From contig CM070570.1 in assembly GCA_036346355.1 (NCBI GenBank), forward strand, positions 50,111,592-50,175,591: a stretch of 64,000 nt of DNA. The letters run 5' to 3'. Positions 1 through 10,093 of this stretch are shown here, one piece after another. Position 1 is the stretch's first letter. Each line of letters opens with the position of its first letter. The notes under the pieces were generated by a model. That model did no database searches, had not been told where the DNA came from, and saw only the letters and a list, made by a program, of their open reading frames with translations. The DNA is from Rhipidocladum racemiflorum. Taxonomy: Eukaryota > Streptophyta > Magnoliopsida > Poales > Poaceae. The position numbers were made by a program, and so were the translations under genes.

Positions 1-947
1 CGAGCACAAAGACATACAGAGAAATGTATGTCAGGTCTCGAGGCAGTGAGATACAAAAGGGAGCCGATCATGCTCCGGAACTCCTTCTGATCAACTGGCT
101 CACCATCCTCGTCAGGCTTGAGGACAGCGATGGTGGCCATAGGAGTCATAAGCGGCTTTCCATCGGACATGTCAAAGCGCTTGAGGAGGTCTCGAGTGTA
201 CTTGCCTTGATGCAAGAATGTACCCTCCCGAGTGCCTTGTCTGGAAGCCAAGGAAGTAGCTCAACTCGCCCATCATGCTCATCTCGAACTCAGTTACTCA
301 TCACATCGAGAAGCGAGTAACGAGCGAATCTGAGGAACCATAAAAATGATGTCGTCAACATAGATTTGGACTAGGAGAAAATCCGAATCAGAATGTCGGC
401 GAGCAGTCTTGTCCACTTGACCCATATGAAAACCATGACTCAAGAGGTAGGACTTAAGCCTCTCATACCAAGCTCGTGGAGCTTGCTTAAGTCCATACAA
501 AGCTTTGGAAAGCTTGAAGACATGGTTTGGGTACTTGGGGTTCTCAAATCCTGGAGGTTGTCGACATACACCTCTTCCTCAATGAAGCCATTGAGGAATG
601 CACTCTTGACATCCATTTGAAAAAGCTTGAAGCCCTTGGATGCCGCGAATGCGGCAGGATCGGATGGCCTCGAGTGCAGCTCTGAGGGCAAAAGTCTCCT
701 CGAAGTCGAGACCCTCGACTGAGAGAAACCCTGAGTGACTAACCTAGCCTTGTTCGAACTACAACCCCATCCTCACTCTACTTGTTTTGAACACCCATTT
801 GGTCCCAATGATATTGTGACGGAAGGGGCTCGACAAGCTTCCAAACTTTGTTCCTCTCGAAGTTTTCAAGTTCCTCATGCATAGCATTAATCCAAGATTC
901 ATCGGATAATGCATGAGAAACATCCTTCGGCTCAAAAGAGGCAACAA
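1..947 (-). pseudogene. Copia pol, reverse transcriptase part (broken)
   Basis: Reverse transcriptase of the minus-strand Copia element, which would copy element RNA into cDNA. From right to left I read the RT start (GTKWVFK), the catalytic block around [11 protein letters not shown] (about 590-640), [14 protein letters not shown] (about 455-500) and the active site YVDD (351-362). After that comes the end of RT, with [15 protein letters not shown] (about 30-90). The blocks lie in several frames, so frameshifts separate them. RNase H should follow but is outside the window. The family is clear; the protein is not functional. Confidence 0.9.
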
Positions 948-2586
948 AGGCAGAGTGAAGGCGAGAAAGTGGACAGACGACTTAGAGCGAGTGACTCGCT
1001 CAAACAGATCTCCAATGATGCAGTCGGTGGATGAGCCCGCTAAATGTGGCGAGGAGGTCGAAGCGAAGTGACCTCTACTCCTCGCGTGGGAGAAGTAGGA
1101 GCAGAGCCACTAGGCTGAAGAGTGCGAGGGTAAGTGATCTCCTGAGGTGCGGATATGGAAATGGGAGGCACCTCGGGAGCAAGAATGGTATTTGGATTAG
1201 GCAAGGCGCCTTCATCTCCGTCATCAACTTCCTCTCGAGAAGATAGATCGGGAAAGAGGAGAAGAGCCTGAAATGTCTGGTCTAGCACCGGCTAGCCTCA
1301 TCAAAAGTCACCTCGCGGTCTCTATGATCCTACCCAAATCTACGGCCCAAATCCTATAGCTACAGGCGGAAGTCGAGTAACCCGAGAAAGATCCCATCGT
1401 GAGCGTGACTCGAACTTATCTAGGTTCCCAGACTTCAAGAAGAAGCACTTGCAACCAAAAACACGAAAATGAGATACACTAGGATTTCGCCCATATCTCA
1501 ACTCATAAGAAGTGCAATGCAAGTGTGCCCTAAGAAAAACTCTGTTGGCAACATGGCATGCCGTAGCTACGACCTCAGCCCAAAACTTCCTAGGAGTATT
1601 GTACTCATCTAGCATCGTCTGGCCATCTCAACCAGGGTCCTGTTCTTCCTTTCCACTACGCCATTTCTTTGAGGGACGTATGGAGAGGAGAAGCGATGCT
1701 CTAAGCCTAACTCCTCACGAAGGCGCTAAAGTAGGAGTTCTTGAACTCCGTGCCATTGTCACTGCGGATCGCTCGTAAGGCACAGGAGCTCAACGGACAA
1801 CCTCACGGACCAAACCCTGAAGTGTGAAAAACACTCATCCTTCGAGGCCATGAAAAACACCCAAGAGTACCTCGAAAAATCATCGACAATGACAAGAATA
1901 TACCACTTCCCACCTGCTGACTGCACTCGAGCTGGACCAACAGTGTCCATGTGTAGCAGCTGTCCTGGTGCATCAGCCATCACTCGGGTGACTGGAGGAT
2001 GGGAGGCGGCAACCATCTTGCCATGTCGGCAAGGAGAACATTCAACATCTTTGACCATTTTGAGTTTAGGCAGGCCACGAATGAGATCATGGCCGCTAAC
2101 TCGAGTCAAATGATCAAAGCCAATGTGACCAAGTCTCCTATGCCAAAAGGAGAGATCACGGGACTCAGAAGCAATAAGGCAATGGAGTGAGTCTCTAGAG
2201 GAAGAAGAAAAATCAGCACGAAAGACTCTCCCAAAACGAGAAATCCCGCAAACAAACTCCCCAGAAGAATCGAGGATCCTACAAGAGCTCCTCTTAAAAT
2301 TGACCTCAAAATCGTCATCAAGAAGCTGAGAGACTGAAAGCAAGTTGAAATGCAGCTTAATGACTAAGGCAACATCCTTAAGAATGAAATGATCGTTAAT
2401 GCAGACGGTACCTTTAGCAATGACTCTACCCGACGCAGCATCCCCAAAGGTGATTACCTCATCACCGGGATCTCGGTCCAGGGAAGAAAACCAATGGGAG
2501 TCTCCGGTCATGTGGCGAGAACAGCCGGAGTCTACGATCCAAACCTCCCCCTTCCCTGTCCTACGTTCCTAAATCAAAGAGAGTGA
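948..2586 (-). pseudogene. Copia pol, protease-integrase part (broken)
   Basis: Protease and integrase of the same element. A protease active-site block VDSGCSRHMTG lies at about 2500-2540. It is followed by the GAG-pre-integrase zinc-binding region (WHRRLGHIG with CSPC, within 1759-2511) and the integrase core start LLHMDTVGPA. The core continues in other frames: VVERKNRTL with the third catalytic acid lies at about 1625-1670 and breaks in a frameshift directly after it. The integrase C-terminal part (WAEVVATACHVANR to FRVFGCKCF) occupies 1340-1615. The part at 948-1339 corresponds to the low-complexity linker between integrase and RT. Confidence 0.88.
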
Positions 2587-5387
2587 AAAGAAGATGTCTC
2601 AATACCAGGATAGATCAGTGCAGATCTAGGAACCCAATACTGAGTCAACTGTGCAGTAGACGAAACAGTCAACGGAGTAGAAGAATGCAATCTGGCGCCT
2701 CTCCGTGACTCGACTCTCACAAACTCAGACTCCGCTCCAGTCGGACGTCTGGGAGCAGGTGTTGGGTTGGTCCGCCGAGGTGCAAAGGCCGGACCATCCC
2801 AGTGCTGCTGCCCAGACCTCCTGCTGGGGAAAGAAAACTCACGCCGCTGATATCTACCTCGATGGGAAAAACAAGGAATATCAAGAGGACGGCGAAAAAG
2901 CCCGACTTCGGGACAGCTACAGGCGAAAACGTAAGTAGAAGCCTGAAAACCAAGCCCCATGCGCTGTCCAAAAACAGGCGACTCTCTAGCTTGTCTATCC
3001 TGTCTAGAAGCCGTGTGTGCCTTAGGCGCACTCAGAGTCTGGGGATGACCCTGAATACCCCTAAGAGCATGAACACGCTCACGCCGAGAGATCTTGGCGT
3101 GTTTGAAGCAGAAATCAGCTATATGTCCATCCTTCTGACAGAAGGTGCATGTATACTTCGCCTTGGGGGCAGAAGTAGCATGAGAAGCACCCTTCTCGTC
3201 AGACGTCCCGTGGACAATCTAAACACAGTGGTGCTCACCTGTGGAGCCACCACTATCTCTCCGCTCTTGGAGGCACGCACAACAGTGGGCGGATGCGCCC
3301 GTGTATGCTCCAAGGCATCAAACCCTAGACCTTGATTGAATCTGCTAATCTTGGACTTATCTAGGATAAGATTGAGCTTCTTCTTACCTCCAACAAACTT
3401 CTAGAGAGTGCTCATAAGGTACTGACACTCCCGAAAAAGTGAGGCACAAGAAGAGCAAGGGAAAGGAGTAGTAGAGGAAGAGCCAGATGGAGAAGAGCGA
3501 ACTAAACGATCAAATCTCTCCCTATAAAGAGCAGTCTCAATCTTGAGGGACTCGCAAGAAACACATGGAGAGTCTCTAATCCTACCCACCTGGGCTTTGA
3601 GCTTCTTCCTAAGCTCTACATGAATTTGATTCATGTCCTCGGCTACCCCAACACACAGCATGCAACCATTTCGTGACTTAGCTAGTAGATCCTTAGCAAA
3701 TTTTGAGTTTTCAAGCACCAAGTCATCATAAGCATTTTTTAGTTGCTTACAGCCCTCACATGAGCTGACTGGGTCCTTAGAAGCATATGATTCAAGTTCA
3801 CCATTTCTAGCAGAAAGCTTCCTAAGGTGTGAGCTCATGGCATCAATTTCAGTAAGCAATTTAGGGCAATTTTCACAAGATGCAGTTGTGTGAGCATGAA
3901 GAAAGCTAGCATCAGCAGGAATAGGATCAACAGAACATGTGCTAGCATCCTTCGACCTAAAAGCCTCAAGATCAGAAACCACACTATCATGTAGGGTCCT
4001 TAGGTTCTCCAACTCCACAAGCAAAGCATCACACAAAGTACAGCTATCAGAGTCTCGGGAGGAACAAGATCTAAGTGAAGCTAACTCCCGATATAAGGTA
4101 CCTACTTCCTTCTCTAGATCCAAACACCTAGCTCTAGACTTGGAATGAAACTTTCCTAGTTTGATAAAAGCATCATGGAGCTGGTCATAAGAAGGTACCT
4201 CCTCGTGCCATTTGTCTGACTAATGTCGGGTACTTCCATGGCATTGGAGGCCATGAAGCACATGCCGGAGAAGTCATCGCCGCCCTTCGCTTTATCTTGC
4301 GGTTCATCCTCGTCCTCGTCGCTCCATGTCTCCGTGTCGGAGAGGTCAAGGTCGTCGAGCGCGGCGAGGACGCGGTGAAAGAGCTTCTTGCCTTGGCGAA
4401 CTTGCGGTGTTTCTTCTCTTGCGCCGGCTCATGAGCTGGAGGCTTCTTGTTGCGGTTCTTGTTGATGTAGTCGTTCTTGCCCGCACCGCCTTGTTCATTA
4501 TTGCCCTTCTCCAGCTTGGGGCAGTTTGCCCGAATGTGGTTGGGGCCACCACACTCAAAGCAAGTGAACTTGCCACTCCTCTTCCTATCTCTCACCCTCT
4601 TGTAAATGTTCGAAAATTTTCGAGCGACAAGAGCGAGCTCATCTTCTGGAAATTGTTCCAGAATGTCATCGCTTACGTCGCAAAGAGCGGGGAGAGAAAA
4701 ACCAGAAGAGAAGTCAAGAGGGGGTCCAGAAGAGGAAGACCCAATGGGATCGGTAACCAATGCCATCGTTTGGGACTTCGTCTGCGGCGACGATGTCGAG
4801 CTCATGAGTCTTGAGGCGGGAATACAACCCGTCAAGAGTCAAGGTCGACAAGTCCGTATGGTCCGTGATGGTGGTTACCTTCATCTCCCAAATCCTCAGA
4901 TTGAGTGCTCGAAGAAAATGCCTCGCATTCTCCGAATCAGTGTATGAGCAACCCATCGGCCAGAAGATTCTGAGAATCTTTGCAAAGCGAGCAAAGCACT
5001 CATCAAGGCTCTCAATGCGTGCTGCTCAAACTTGTTGTAGTCACGCTTAAATTGATCCTGTCTCACGGACTTGATCTGAGTGGTGCCCTCATGGTAAGCA
5101 TTGATGGTCACCCAGATCTCGTGAGCCGATCGTAGGTGAGAGACGCGATCATACTCACTACGGCTAAGTCCCTGTATGAGGAGGTTCTTGGCCTTAGCGT
5201 TTGCCTCAACGTCAGCCATGTTTGCGGCGTTGACGTTCTCATCGGCCGGAACCTCATACGGGTGCTTCACCTTCTGCCATAAAGAAAAGCCCTGGGCAGT
5301 GATGTATGTCTCCATCCGAACCTTCCAGAACGGATAATCAACTCCAGCAAAAATTGGAGGCTTAGTTGAGTACTTGTCCGTCGCCAT
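2574..5387 (-). pseudogene. Copia gag, SIRE-type (broken)
   Basis: Capsid/nucleocapsid gene of the minus-strand Copia element. The start is the ATG at 5387, 42 bp after the primer-binding site. The N-terminal part (4896-5387) has the Copia gag pattern FAGVDYPFWKVRMETYI. After a frameshift the frame at 4185-4835 holds a zinc knuckle CX2CX4HX4C (C92, C95, H100, C105 of that frame). The frame at 3401-4123 is rich in coiled-coil heptads. A second zinc knuckle (CTFCQKDGHIADFC) lies at 3108-3149. The C-terminal spacer ends near YWVP at about 2620-2650, just before the protease. Two knuckles separated by a coiled coil are unusual for Copia in general but fit SIRE-type elements of grasses. Confidence 0.85.
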
Positions 5388-5428
5388 GGCTCTTGAGACC
5401 GGTCAAGATCTATGAAAGAGCAAAACCG

Positions 5429-5440
5429 GCTCTGATACCA
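5429..5440 (-). promoter_or_regulatory. Primer-binding site of the minus-strand Copia
   Basis: Minus-strand TGGTATCAGAGC, complementary to the 3' end of initiator tRNA-Met. It is one base from the TG of the TRIM-like repeat at 5442, so this repeat occupies the place of the Copia 5' LTR. Confidence 0.85.
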
Positions 5441-5441
5441 T

Positions 5442-5556
5442 TGTTAGAATAGTCCCACATTGGTTGTGGAAGGGAAAAGGACCTAACTTATAAGTGGGGG
5501 AGTCCCTCACCTCTTAAGCTAGCTTTTGGGGTTGAGAAGGCCCTTACGATCCAACA
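5442..5556 (+). repeat. TRIM-like 5' LTR
   Basis: 115-bp terminal repeat with TG...CA ends. It has an outward-facing primer-binding site on each side: the minus-strand site of the Copia at 5429-5440 and the plus-strand site of the TRIM at 5559-5570. A TTATAAG element near the middle is close to palindromic. Confidence 0.85.
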
Positions 5557-5701
5557 ATTGGTATCAGAGCCCGGTTCTAACATCTTTGGGCCGATGGACA
5601 CTAGGGTGTGAAAGCCTGATGGACCGTGGCCCTGAGGGACCGTCGGTGTACGGTGAAGGGGCGGTGAACGGCTGAGAGATACCAATGTGTGAAGGGGGGA
5701 T

Positions 5702-5816
5702 TGTTAGAATAGTCCCACATTGGTTGTGGAAGGGCAAAGGACCTAACTTATAAGTGGGGGAGTCCCTCACCTCTTAAGCTAGCTTTTGGGGTTGAGAAGG
5801 CCCTTACGATCCAACA
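5702..5816 (+). repeat. TRIM-like 3' LTR
   Basis: 115-bp repeat nearly identical to 5442-5556. The single difference I see is an A to C change after the GAAGGG block. It follows the polypurine tract and abuts LARD A internal sequence directly. Confidence 0.85.
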
Positions 5817-8800
5817 AAAACTCACGAGGTTTAATTTGTAATGTCTTTTTGGCTAGAGTTGGTGTTATTTGGAAAATCTGTGTGGTGTTTGCAAGTGCTT
5901 CAAAAGGTGGTTTTTGTGGATGTTTCATCGGTGATGATGTTAGTGAAGTGTTCTCTTTTGGAAATGAGTTTCCCTTTCTCTTTGAGAAAATTTGTGGCAG
6001 TTGTATGTGCGAATGTTTAACTTTGGAGCCTATGTTCTTTTCCAAATGTTGATTGTGGTTAAAGTGCGAGGTTTTGCATGTTTAGTTTTTCAATTGATGT
6101 GGGTTCTTATACGATGTGGTGTTTTCCTGTTAATGGTGGTGCCGTCATAGTTTACATGAATTTCGCAGCCATCGATGTTAATTGTGTTTCAATCATGTGA
6201 TACCGTGGAAGAAGTCTTTTGGTGAATGACTATTCAGTATTGTTGTTACATGAAGAATGAAAGGTGAAAAGGAAGCATGACATTTTTATAGATGTTTAAT
6301 GATGAAAGAGTCGATGAGCCAGGTCGGTGAGAAAGTCATATATGGATATATGACTAATCCGGAGTGCTCTTGAAAAGTGTGCATTCATGTCATAAATCGA
6401 GATTTCCATTTCATTCTGGTATGAAAAGAAACAATGAAGAATTTCTGGTATGTTGGTTGTGGTGTAGGAGATTTGTGTTTCCTTTGCATCTTGGCATAGG
6501 AAATTAAAATGAGTACTCTTTGGTTGTTGCCGAATTCTTTCCAAAGTGGCTTTTAGCGCTTTGGGGGTTCGAGTTGTTGTAAGTGGATCAATTTGGGTTC
6601 ATGGTTTATGGTTGAGCTTACTCAATGATTGTACCCTGTGTCTGATCCTTTGGGTGGAAGATTGTGAGGGCTAGACCTTCTAAGAAAGAGCGATCTAGTG
6701 TGGGGTGGTAAAGACCTAGGATATTAGGCATTGCTAGTGGTTGATCGTAACTAGTTTGAAAGTGAAGAGTAAAGGAAGGTTGGGTTTGGCCCAATTCAAA
6801 CTTTCCTGGAGAATTGTTTTGTTGATGCGTCCCTTGGTAGGGTTGATTAAATTATTAGTGGACCACTTGGTGGTTGCTAGCAGTTGCTTTTCCTTTTCAA
6901 AGTGAATTGGATCTTTTTGTCGTAGGGCTATGCGCGAGTTGTGTCAATCGAAGCGGATTGATCGGTTGTTACTGTTCTTGCGAGTTTTAAGAACCCTGGT
7001 TTTAAGTAAGTTTTCCCTTTCGGTGGTAGTGGTGGGTATTGGTCTTTTTGTGAAAGATCAATCTGTCTCAAGGTTTTAACCCCGATTGATCAAGCAGTCG
7101 GTAGTCTTGGAGTTTTGTGGCTCTCTTGGTTCACGTCGTCTTGAATACGATGAACCACAGTAGAGAGGTTGGTACTGTGTGCTTCTGGAGAGTAGTTTCG
7201 ATTAAGGGGATCGGGCACTTCAGTGCCAAGGAATGCATAGAAGGAGGAGGGTGAGACCGTTTCTCTTCGTTATCTGTTTGGGAATTTATCCTGTTGCTTG
7301 GGATATTCTGAGTCCCTGTTTTAGTGCTTTGTGTTTCAATGTTGAGTAAGTTTTTGGCAAGTTTTGATGTGAGTTATCGTTAGAGCCGTCAGTCTTCGAG
7401 CCTTAGCTCCTTGCTTCTAAGTGCTGGCTAGTGTAAATCGTAGGGGCTTCTGAACGGGTTCTGAGAAATAAACTTTAGCCCCCTCTGATTTGGTTGTTTG
7501 CAAAGTGGCGTGTCTCAGGTTCGGGGTCGAATCCTGTTAAGGGGGGGAGAATGTGACAATACGGAATGTGACATTTTAGATTTCGGCATTACGATACGAC
7601 TTTATATCGTGATACGGGCCGTTTTCCGGGTGTTTGGGCCTCTCCGGGGGAGTTTGGGCCTTGGGGGAATTAAATGGGCAGTTGGTGGGAGGTATTTGGC
7701 CCATGTGGGGGGAAAATCCTGCCAACCCTAGGGTTCCCACACCCCCATGTGCCCCCTAGCACTTGTGCGCCCCTCCCTCCAAGCCGCCACCCCCTTGCGC
7801 CTCCTCCCCCACCCCTTGTGCCTCCCCTTCCCACCTCTGGCCGGCCCTAGCTCCTCCTCATAGCCACTCCGATATCGCTGTCTGGGAGCCCTTCATCCAA
7901 GGAAATCCAGCGTTCCCGGCGATTTCGGCGTCCCCGGCGATCGGCGGGAAGATCGGGCCGCGAGGAGGCGGAGTTTGTCGATCGGGTGTCTCGCCAAGAA
8001 GAGGTAAGCCCCGGGGATCTTGGTTCTAGGATGTAGGTGCTGGTTAGATTGTGAATTCCTTGGTTAATCTTGGTGTTTAGGTGCTATCCTAGTTGAGATT
8101 AGGGAGTTTGCAATGGTTGTCCCACGTTCTGTCTCGGGCAGATTGGGCACCCGACCTAGGGTTTGGTTTTCGCAATTTTAGGCTCAGAATTTGGTCGGCC
8201 GCCTGGTGATAAAGTTGTAGATAACTTCAATACCTTTAATTTGACACAAAGAACGTCCAATTCGGCCCAGCTGTTTGAAAGTTATGATCGTTTTACCGAG
8301 AGTATTCAAATCTGTGACGTAATTGGGACAGAACGTAATGTTTTATAGATTAGACAATTTTAGAGGCTGAATAAGCTTTTCCTAATACTTATAAAAAGCT
8401 AGGAAATTTCCTAAGCTTTGCTATGATGTACTCGTTTACTTAATTTGGAGACCTAGAACTCAAGTTATGCTAGTTTGAAGCCTGCTGTCCCGGGGGACAG
8501 ATTCTCTGTTTTTTGGCTTTGGGAGTAGTTTGCGAAGTCGGGGTAGATGAGCGATTGTGTACTGTTTTGTGGGCACGTTTTGAGTGTGTGGTATCTATGT
8601 GCAGGTGTGACCTCGGGAGTGCCCTCATCCTCTCGCCAATCGATCGCCCGCAGTTAAGGCAAGTGTATTGGAATGGGTAGCGTGTTGTATGTAGCTTGTC
8701 TTGATTAGATGCAAATTGTGTTCATGATATGCTATCTTTCCATGATTAGTGTTTGCCCATGATATGATGAAAATGGTATGTTATGATGCTATGCAATGAT

Positions 8801-9709
8801 TAATTGTTTATGTTTATGGCATATGTTGCATACATGGCATGAAAACTGGCCCGGTCAGTGAGGACGTCATAACTAGTCCAGTAAGGTCAGTGAGAAAGTT
8901 ATGACTAATTCGGAGCACCATTAAGTAAATCCTACATCGTGATTCCGTCCACGGTTGTGAATGGAAGCGAGGAGTAGGCACCCTCCATCTACGGGATGGG
9001 AGGGGAAAGAGGTTGCACGCCGACGGGTGTGCACTCGGCAATACCGGTATGTGCTTCAAGGAAACATGTGCATTGCATTGCATTATATGATGATGTAATT
9101 TGATGATGTTATATGAAGAGGTCAATGTGATGCATTCAATGTGAATATGAGATGTTTATGATGTTGAATATGAAAAGTGGTGATGAAGGTATTGAATTGT
9201 GTTTCTTGTTTCCATTGCAATACACTTTGCTGAGTGATGAACTCACGCTTGTGTTTTATGTTGTTTTTTTAGGTACCATGAAATCGGCATGCGGGAAAGG
9301 GGCTTAGTGGCACATCTTCACAAAGTTTCACTCATTAAGACATACACAATTTTGCCATTCGTAGTTGTGATTATAAGTTAATGCATTGAGAACTTGGAGT
9401 ATGCCTTATTTGTGTGCTTGGTCATATTATTTACTTCGTTTTAGATCTTGGAGTGGTTAAATTCATTATGCTAGACTTAAATAGTTGCTATGTCACCTGT
9501 TATTGCTGTTTTTGATGCTTCCCATTATGTTATATCTTGTGATATTATTGTTGATGCTCCGTACCATGGAAAAACAAAGGAGATGCTGCCAAAATTTTCG
9601 GTTTTAGCATTTACTCCTTTGCTGTAATTTACCTTTAGATGTGGTATTTAGATGTTGTTTAGTCTATGTTTGGTGACATCCAGGGCATACTAGATGCCGG
9701 GGTGTTACA
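5817..9709 (+). mobile_element. LARD A, 3' part (internal end plus 3' LTR)
   Basis: Plus-strand member of the gene-free Gypsy-related family that recurs in this window. The internal part (5817-7551) can be aligned by eye with the end of the internal regions of elements C, D/E and F: it shares the block with GGCTAGAGTTGG and the one around GATATATGACTAATCCGG. It contains no gag or pol motif in any frame. A polypurine tract (7539-7551) leads into the 3' LTR. The 5' half was lost or displaced where the Copia/TRIM unit sits. ATAAC (9710-9714) is the expected target duplicate, but its partner is outside the window. Confidence 0.82.
7552..9709 (+). repeat. LARD A 3' LTR (2158 bp)
   Basis: Begins TGTGACAATACGG directly after the polypurine tract and ends GGGGTGTTACA. 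It is the full-length LTR form: it keeps the 0.6-kb segment between the two copies of GAAAGTTATGA (8277-8287 and 8893-8903) that the D/E LTRs lack. It includes a C-rich stretch (7740-7860), the three-hairpin block near 8930-9050 and an acceptor-like TTTTTTTAG before GTACC near 9270. Open frames within it are low-complexity and I do not regard them as genes. Confidence 0.85.
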
Positions 9710-10093
9710 ATAACTTTTAATTGGCTTCATGGATTTTCGAGTTATTGTACTCTATTGAAAGGTAAGAATGAGATCTACAACATCCTCTACATCTGGTTGA
9801 GCATTTGACCTCTCTAGCTATCTCAAAAACGAGTTACAAAAAAAGCCACAGATCTACTCGAAAATAGATTTCTGGTTCCCTCCAAAAACTAGCTTTCCCT
9901 CCCAAAAAATTCAATGCTAGGAACCCTAGAATCACTTCTACCAGGGAGTAGGCCTCAGATCTGAGCTCACACAGAAATTTGGGAAGCTTGCTCACTTACC
10001 AATGAGGGGGAGTTGGATGGAGAAGTTGAGGACTGCTGCAGCCGAGTGGAGGGAGAGGTTGAAGAGCTGTTGCCGACCATGGGGGAGGATGGG
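9710..10093 (-). repeat. Relic of an older related LTR (part 1)
   Basis: This is the sequence into which the Tekay element and the solo LTR inserted; it continues at 19667-19804 and 21276 to about 21310. It resembles the minus-strand reading of the Tekay/LARD LTRs. ATAACTTTTAATTGG, then TATTGAAAGGTAA and ATCTACAACAT occur in the same order and spacing as ATAACTTTCAAACGG, AATGAAAGGTAA and ATCTACAACTT in the Tekay LTR (about 11490-11560). Similarity is weak, so it is an old or different subfamily. I see no coding sequence. Confidence 0.55.

Larger units (their letters stand above)
1..5441 (-). mobile_element. SIRE-like Copia retrotransposon, left-truncated by window, decayed
   Basis: Reading right to left on the minus strand, this element has a primer-binding site complementary to initiator tRNA-Met (5429-5440), a gag region, a protease and integrase region, and reverse transcriptase, in the Copia order PR-INT-RT. 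The RNase H part and the 3' LTR lie left of the window. The gag carries two zinc knuckles and a coiled-coil stretch, which is typical of SIRE/Maximus-type Copia elements. All parts are broken by frameshifts and stops, so the copy is dead. No ordinary Copia LTR follows the primer-binding site. The next base pairs are the terminal repeat of a TRIM-like unit, so the nature of its 5' LTR is open. The element lies inside the internal region of LARD A. Confidence 0.9.
5442..5816 (+). mobile_element. TRIM-like element (terminal-repeat retrotransposon in miniature)
   Basis: Two 115-bp direct repeats (5442-5556 and 5702-5816) begin TGTTAGAATAG and end CCAACA, and differ by one base that I can see. They flank a 145-bp internal region. 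The internal region starts with a primer-binding site TGGTATCAGAGC (5559-5570) and ends with a polypurine tract AAGGGGGGA (5692-5700) just before the second repeat. These are the parts and sizes of a plant TRIM. It has no coding capacity and would need proteins in trans. The flanking 5-mers (ACCAT left, AAAAC right) do not match, so no target-site duplication supports a simple insertion. Confidence 0.85.

Noticed and set aside
1031..1246. Small plus-strand frames over the decayed Copia (1031-1246, 1850-2113, 2802-3335, 4326-4814)
   Set aside because: Antisense shadows of minus-strand gag/pol.
5442..5816. Cassandra-type TRIM with 5S rRNA promoter
   Set aside because: I could not recognise the 5S internal promoter boxes in the 115-bp repeats.
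6061..7551. Possible host gene in the LARD A internal region
   Set aside because: No open frame or motif, and the same sequence recurs in C, D/E and F, so it is repeat DNA.
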